Shown here: positions 58,435 through 64,000 of the stretch, one piece after another
Layout of the letters: each line of letters opens with the position of its first letter
Numbering within the stretch: position 1 is the stretch's first letter
NCBI RefSeq assembly: GCF_000002235.5
Contig: NW_022145604.1
Span: forward strand, 31,589,857 to 31,653,856
Direction of reading: 5' to 3'
DNA length: 64,000 nt
Source: Strongylocentrotus purpuratus
Taxonomy: Eukaryota; Echinodermata; Echinoidea; Camarodonta; Strongylocentrotidae
Notes under the pieces: model-generated
What the model was told of the DNA's origin: nothing
Database searches by the model: none
Seen by the model: the letters and a program-made list of their open reading frames with translations, nothing else
Made by a program: the position numbers and the translations under genes

Positions 58435-59467
58435 GAGAGTCGCTATTCATAATAAGAGAAGAGGTTTGCTATTCATAATACGACGAGAGGGTCGCTCTTC
58501 ATAATACAAAATGAGGGTCGCTCTCCATAATAGGAGTAGAGAGTCGCTATTCATAACACGAAATGAGGTTCGCTATTCATAACACGAGAAGAGGCTCGCT
58601 ATTTATAATACAAAATGAGAGTCGCTATTCATAATACGAAATGTGGTTCGCTATTCAAAACACGACAAGAGGATCGCTCTTCATAATACGAACCGAGGGT
58701 CGCTATTCATAGTACGAGAAGAGGCTCGCTATTTATAATACAAAATGAGAGTCGCTATTCATAATACGAAATGAGGTTCGCTATTCATAACAGGAGTAAA
58801 GGGTTGCTATTCATAATAACAAATGAGGGTTGCTATTCATGATAGGAGTAGAGGGTCGCTATTCATAATACGAAACGAGGGTCGTTTTTCATAACACGAC
58901 AAGAGAATCGCTCTTCATAATACGAACCGAGGGTCGCTATTCATAATACGAAACGAGGGTCGCTATTCATAACACGAGAAGAGGCTCGCTATTTATAATA
59001 CAAAATGAGAGTCGCTATTCATAATACGAAATGAGGTTCGCTATTCATAACACGACAAGAGGATCGCTCTTCATAATACGAACCGATGGTCGCTATTCAT
59101 AATACGAAGCGAGGGTCGCTATTCATAACACGAGAAGAGGCTCGCTATTTATAATACAAAATGAGAGTCCCTATTCATAATACGAAATGAGGTTCGCTAT
59201 TCATAACAGGAGTAAAGGGTTGCTATTCATAATAACAAAGGAGGGTTGCTATTCATGATAGGAGTAGAGGGTCGCTATTCATAATAGGGTCAATAATCAT
59301 AATACGAAATGGGGTTCGCTATTCATAATAGGAGTAGAGGGTCGCTAATAATTATAGGAGTAGAGACTCGCTGTTCATAATAGGAGTAGAGGTTCGCTGC
59401 AGCAGCGGAGTAGGAGTCCCTATTTATAATAGAGGTAGAGGGTCGCTATTCATAATAGGAATAAATG

Positions 59468-59605
59468 AATATTTGTCTTGTTTTTAAGTAGGTATATTTC
59501 ACCTTTTATCTTTGATAATTATTTATATAGAGACATCTCCCGCCCTTTATGGCGACGCAAAAAAGAAAAAAATGAACACATATAATTATTGTATCGTAAT
59601 TTGAC
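59468..59605 (+). repeat. Tail shared with array 1
   Basis: TGAATATTTGTCTTGTTTTT through TTTCACCTTTTATCTTTGAT and GAACACATATAAT matches 52831-52970 with small differences. It ends at GTATCGTAATTTGA, where the two loci part. Confidence 0.88.
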
Positions 59606-60084
59606 TTCCTTGTGGGAAATTACGCCCCACCACCCTGCCCCCGACTGATCTTATCCAGGCTATGCCATTGCGACATTAAGTAGACCAAGCAGGTTAATTA
59701 AGGACTGAGTTTGCTATTTCAGAAATTGTCATTGTTTATACGATAATTATGTGTTTGTAGATAGTAGCTTTTAGTAAGACTTATGGACCTTCAAATTATA
59801 TAGCGGGTTGGGCCGGACCACGAGCCTAATTACTGTCCGGTGAAGGGTAAGAGGTGAGGGGCACTTTAGAATTGTGATTTGTTTTAGACTTTGGGGGATA
59901 GGGGGCTTAAACACTTTCGGACCTTGACGGTTTTCGCGTCATGTATCATACAAAGAGGTATTGCAATCCGAACGTGAATCAAACATTTATTGTCTTTCTT
60001 TTTTCTTTTAAAAATTTTCTTCGTTCAAATATCGTGCAATATTTTATATTTACGAAAAGCTTGAAAAGTGTATATAATCTAACC
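59606..60084. other. Unannotated spacer
   Basis: No supported gene or repeat. The last 8 bp adjoin the hAT-like element. Confidence 0.4.
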
Positions 60085-60092
60085 CTTATAAC

Positions 60093-61062
60093 CAGGGGCG
60101 TCGCTAAAGGGAGTGTGGGGGTGCAACACCCCCACCTGTCAGGATATTGTCGGTAAAATTGCGCTGCTGTCGGGAAAAATGAGAAAAGGGGGAGGGAGAA
60201 AAGGAGAGGGAAAGGGAAAGGAAAGAAAAGAAAAAGAAAGGAAAGATAGGAAAGAGAAGAGAAAAAAGAAAGAGAAAAAGAGGAGGGAGAAGAAAGAAAG
60301 GAAAAAAAAGAAAAGAAAGAAAAGGAGCAAAAGAAGGAAAAAATATAAAAAGTAAACAAAAGAAACAGGGGTGAAAGAGAGAGGGAGAGGGAGAGAGAGG
60401 GGGTAAGAGCCTGAGAGAAGAGGGGTGGGAGTAAAATAGAGGGGGTATGTTTGGTGGAGTCGGTACGTCTAGGGAGCAAGAAAGATACGCATAGATAATT
60501 TTGTTGCTGTGCCGGGTCTGTTGCGTCGGTATTCTTGCTCGACCCTCGTATACTATATTTATGCAGAAGTTTGAAGCCCGGGTTTGAAGTCGGTGAGAAG
60601 TATTATGTCGGTCAGCCGGCAATTTATTTTCCCTAAGAAGTGTGAATTTTTATCGGATAAAGAAATATTTTTGAAAATTCAGACAATGATTAAGAGTCGG
60701 TACAACGAATCGCCTTCTTTGTCTAATAAATTAATGAAACGGCAAAGCTTCCGCCCTCCGCGCAGAAGGGGGGGAACAGAATTCAGACAAGGATTAAGAG
60801 TAGTAAACGGTACAACGAATCGTCTTCTTTCTCTAATATTTGAATAAAGCGTCAAAGCTTCCGCGCTTCGCGCGGATAGGGGGGGGGGGGCGTGAGGAAC
60901 TGGAAAATAATTTAGCTCCTTGCCCCGGATTTATAGGGTTAAACTTGTACACATTTGGACATTGTCATTAATATATTTGACGGTAATTAGTGGCTATTTT
61001 TGTCGGTATTCGTTGGCCTCTACATCCCCCCCCCCCACTGAAAAATTCTAGCAACGCCCCTG
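60093..61062. mobile_element. Second hAT-like non-autonomous element
   Basis: CAGGGGCGTCGCTA at the left and TAGCAACGCCCCTG at the right form inverted ends. The flanks CTTATAAC and CCTACAAC agree at 6 of 8 bases, a decayed 8-bp duplication. Inside are a short palindrome (GGGGGTGCAACACCCCC), GTCAGGATATTGTCGG, a ~280-bp purine-rich tract and two copies of module ii (60660-60890, with the CGCGCTTCGCGCG hairpin). It has no transposase. It is a smaller, older relative of the element at 11377-14230. Confidence 0.78.
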
Positions 61063-61134
61063 CCTACAACCCTGAATGGTTGGACTGATGCCTTTTTTTG
61101 TTCAGAATTGTTTTCAATAAATGTTTCCTACAAA

Positions 61135-62521
61135 TATTCGGGGCCATGTGCCCGCCTACGCTACAGCCTTGGGGTGTCCCCTATCCATTATTTCGCTTTC
61201 TTATTAACATTTTGTTTATTGCCTATTTCATTTACTTTTTTTATGAATAGCAACCCTTATCGTTTATTATAATAGCGAACCTCATTCCGCATTATGAATA
61301 GCGACCCTAACTCTATAAAATGAATAGGGATCCTAAATTCGTATTATGAATAGCGACCCTCATTCTGTAATATGGATAGAGACCCTAACTCTTTATTATA
61401 AATAGCGACCCTAATTTCGTAATATGAATAGCGACCCTCATTCTGTATTATGAGTAGAGACCCTAACTCTATATTATAAATAGCGACCCTCATTTCGTTT
61501 TTTGAATAGCGACCCTCATTCCATATAATGAATAGCGAACCTCATTTCGTATTATGAATAGTGACCTAATTATGAATAGCGAACCTCTACTCCTATTATG
61601 AATAGCGACCCTCATTTCGTACTATGAATAGCTAACCTCTACTCCTATTATGAATAGCGACCCTCATTTCGTATTATGAATAGTGACCTAATTATGAATA
61701 GCGACCCTCTATTCCTATTATGAATAGCGACTCTCTTCTACTATTATGAATGGCGAACCTCATTTCGTATTTAGCGACCCTCTACTCCTATTATGAATAG
61801 CGACCCTCATTTCATATTATGAATAGCGAACCTCTTCTCGTCTTATGAATAGCGACTCTCTACTCCTATTATGAATAGCAACCCTTATGAATAATGAACC
61901 TTATGAATAGAGACCCTCATTCCGCATTATTAATAGTGACCCTCATTTCGTATTATGAATAGCCACCCTCTACTCCTATTATGAATAGCGACCCTTATGA
62001 ATAGCGACCTTCTTATCCTTTTGAGATTGATTGATTGAGATTGAAAAGGTTTTATTAATTGCACTTCGCAGCCAGATGGCTCAATTATGAACAATTTACA
62101 TTGGCAATAATACATACAAATGTGGTTTGACATTCTCACAAAGTATAATATACAGTATATAACAAAATTCGTAACCAATATGACTAAGGCAATAACAGAC
62201 TAATTAAGTCAGAGGGCCTCCTATTATGAATGGCGACCCTCATTTGGTATTATGAATAGCGACCCCTATGAATAATGAACCTTATGAATAGAGACCCTCA
62301 TTCCGCATTATGAATAGTGACCCTCATTTTGCATTATGAATAGCGACCAACTTCTCATGTTATGAATACCGACCCTCTTCTCTGATTATGAATAGCGGTC
62401 ATTATGAATAAGGAAACTTATGAATAATGACCCTTTTCTCAAATGATGAATAGCGGTCCTTAAGAATAGCGGACCTTACGAATAACGGACCTTGTGAATA
62501 GCGGTCCTTATGAATAGCGAC
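61135..62521 (-). repeat. Array 3 of the 26-bp repeat, inverted
   Basis: Units read ATTATGAATAGCGACCCTCA on the plus strand. In reverse complement it has the same leader at its right end (ATTCATAAGGACCGCTATTC near 62510) and the same tail at its left end (GAAATAGGC, GCGAAATAATGGATAGGGGA, CACCCC, ACATGG, GAATATTTGT, down to about 61135). It is interrupted at 62015-62218. Confidence 0.92.
62015..62218 (-). mobile_element. LINE/SINE 3' end inserted in array 3
   Basis: In reverse complement it ends AATAAAACCTTTTCAATCTC followed by reiterated AATC, a typical non-LTR retroposon tail. Too short to show coding sequence. Array units resume on both sides. Confidence 0.6.
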
Positions 62522-62702
62522 ATTGACCCATTGTACCATGGACCTTCTACGAAGTAGGTTCATTAGTGTACATAAATTCGTGCGAGTGCATGGAGACGAG
62601 CTGCTGTTTATACTGAGGCTTCATTGTTGGTGCATTGTCGTTGCACCCGTAGAATCTCTGAGAGAATATGGGATATTTCTTGATACGGTTTGCTGTGTGC
62701 AG

Positions 62703-62840
62703 ACTTGTACATACATTAATGTTTTTTTTCTACCAAGTCTAGTGTCAGCGAATTATGGCCTTCTGCACATGTACATACATTAATGGGTTTTTTTCTACCA
62801 TGTCTAGTGTCAGCGAATTATGGCCTTCTGCACATGGAAT
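62703..62840 (+). repeat. Tandem duplication of ~69 bp
   Basis: CTTGTACATACATTAATG...TTCTGCACATG occurs twice in a row (the second copy from about 62769), with only small differences in the T run. A poly-C run follows at 62843-62857. Confidence 0.88.
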
Positions 62841-62857
62841 GTCCCCCCCCCCCCCCT

Positions 62858-64000
62858 TCCAGTTATACAGATCCCAGATACTCTACCTGACTGATTCCAT
62901 TGAAATTGAGACGACATTAGAAGTTGAATTATTATTCAACCCACTAAGAGACAGACAGCTGGCTTCATGTGATTGGTATATTCCTCTCATGTAGGATTGG
63001 TATTACTCAAACCAGGAACTAACTTGTTCGTTATTTCACAGTGAGACTTCTATCAACAACGACACGATTTGTTTCTTCAGCTTCTTGAAATCGACGTTTT
63101 CAGCTCTGTTCGAACCTTTTTTGGATGACACCTAGCTTCAAATAATTGGATTTTACAGAGATTGGGTAAGATTGTCTTTCAAAGTTATCATAAACCATTA
63201 ATAAATGTAGCCCACTGATCGATATTATAGTGTAATAATCATAAAGGAATGACTACCATTGTATCATGGCTGTATGTTTATAAATATTTAAAATATTTCA
63301 AAGATGTTTTATTGATACTGTCTTTTCAGGTCAAAATACATATCCCATAGAAGGATGCAACAAGTCTTTTGCATAATTTAAACAGCTTAAATGTCTTTTA
63401 AGTACAGCAGAATACAATGAAGTGTAAAAGTAATCAAAAAAAAACTAAAAATATTAGTACACAATTCCATTTTCTATGGTGCAATATATAATTCGCCTCT
63501 TCGATTTGCAATATATTATTCTTCTTTATACAAAATAAAAAAAGCATCCTTTTTATATAATCAATGCTTGGTTTGTGTTTCTTGATCATGCACAGGTAAA
63601 TACATCGCTAACAGATAAATAGATTTGATATTATATTTTGTAGCTGCTTCTCATAGTATCATACGATAAGTGTTTTTTCATCCCGAAAAGATAAGTCAAA
63701 CTTGGACAACAACAACTTGGTATCATTCCAAAACGTCTCTAAAGTTTCTGAATTTTTACAGCCAAACCTACATCCTAAAAAAGTCTCAATATGCATGTTT
63801 GAATAACTTGTAATATAAAACAGAATATTATGTTAAACTTTAAACTTGAAGTATAATCGTTTTGATCATAATTTCTCGCACGTTTTAGACTTCAGTACCA
63901 CTCAAATCATACTTATTTCTTAAACGAATAGAGATCAGAGATTGATCTCTGTTTACTTTGATAACGTTTACATAAGATTGTTTATTTATTATCACCTTAA
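62858..64000. other. Unannotated AT-rich end of the window
   Basis: No gene, RNA or repeat that I can support. Confidence 0.4.

Larger units (their letters stand above)
55888..59460 (+). repeat. Array 2 of the 26-bp repeat, with two nested LINEs
   Basis: It opens with the same leader as array 1 (TATTGTATTGGGGTTCATTC, then GGACCGCTATTCATAACGTG and CCTGCAGGTCCGC). It closes near 59460 into a tail that joins the first ~140 bp of the 725-bp unit (TGAATATTTGTCTTGTTTTT). The 26-bp units total roughly 1.7 kb once the insertions at 56190-57095 and 57471-58434 are discounted. Confidence 0.93.

Noticed and set aside
60104-60622. Minus-strand open frames of 166-172 codons
   Set aside because: They read through the purine-rich tract of a non-autonomous element; Ser/Phe/Leu low complexity.

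Overview
The window looks like repeat-rich nuclear DNA from a marine invertebrate, most likely an echinoderm and probably a sea urchin. The evidence is tRNA-headed SINEs with a sea-urchin-like body and AT-rich tail, a Ty3/Gypsy element with the modified gag zinc finger common in marine invertebrates, Jockey/CR1-type and L1/Tx1-type LINEs, a large foldback transposon reminiscent of sea urchin TU elements, and a TRIM-type RING/B-box gene copy. The species call is an inference from memory of such repeats, not a database match. Bacterial-style features (operons, ribosome binding sites, CRISPR) are absent.

Layout. 0-3 kb: an L1/Tx1 reverse-transcriptase fossil, a SINE, a MITE-like repeat and nested inverted repeats. 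3.0-8.1 kb: two candidate coding exons in matching phase (3052-3174 and 7812-7925) flank an intron that holds a decayed LINE; together they could encode a protein of about 78 residues that I do not recognise. 9.5-10.7 kb: a long imperfect GAT microsatellite. 11.4-14.2 kb: a non-autonomous hAT-like element with a perfect 8-bp target duplication, filled with two kinds of tandem hairpin repeats. 14.7-16.3 kb: ~250-bp tandem repeats split by a TTAA-flanked MITE. 17.6-19 kb: an L1 fragment and a solo or remnant LTR. 19-27.9 kb: a minus-strand LINE interrupted, within 10 bp, by a palindromic MITE and by a young Ty3/Gypsy element (20882-26488). 28.3-30.9 kb: a complex minisatellite abutting an open L1-type ORF1. 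34-35 kb: a TRIM-like pseudogene. 35.1-40.3 kb: a 5.2-kb foldback element with ~210-bp terminal inverted repeats and ~1.1-kb inverted arrays. 40.3-42.4 kb: a PIF/Harbinger element with an almost intact transposase. 45.5-46.9 kb: another L1 remnant. 47-62.5 kb: three arrays of a 26-bp repeat sharing the same left and right borders, one of them inverted, with LINEs nested in them, plus ~725-bp direct repeats and a second hAT-like element.

Working together: little here is host coding sequence. The most striking pattern is modular: the two hAT-like elements and the foldback element share the same three tandem modules (a purine-rich/poly-G module and two hairpin modules), and the three 26-bp arrays behave as copies of one bounded repeat-bearing unit. 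These two families are the best candidates for undescribed mobile systems.
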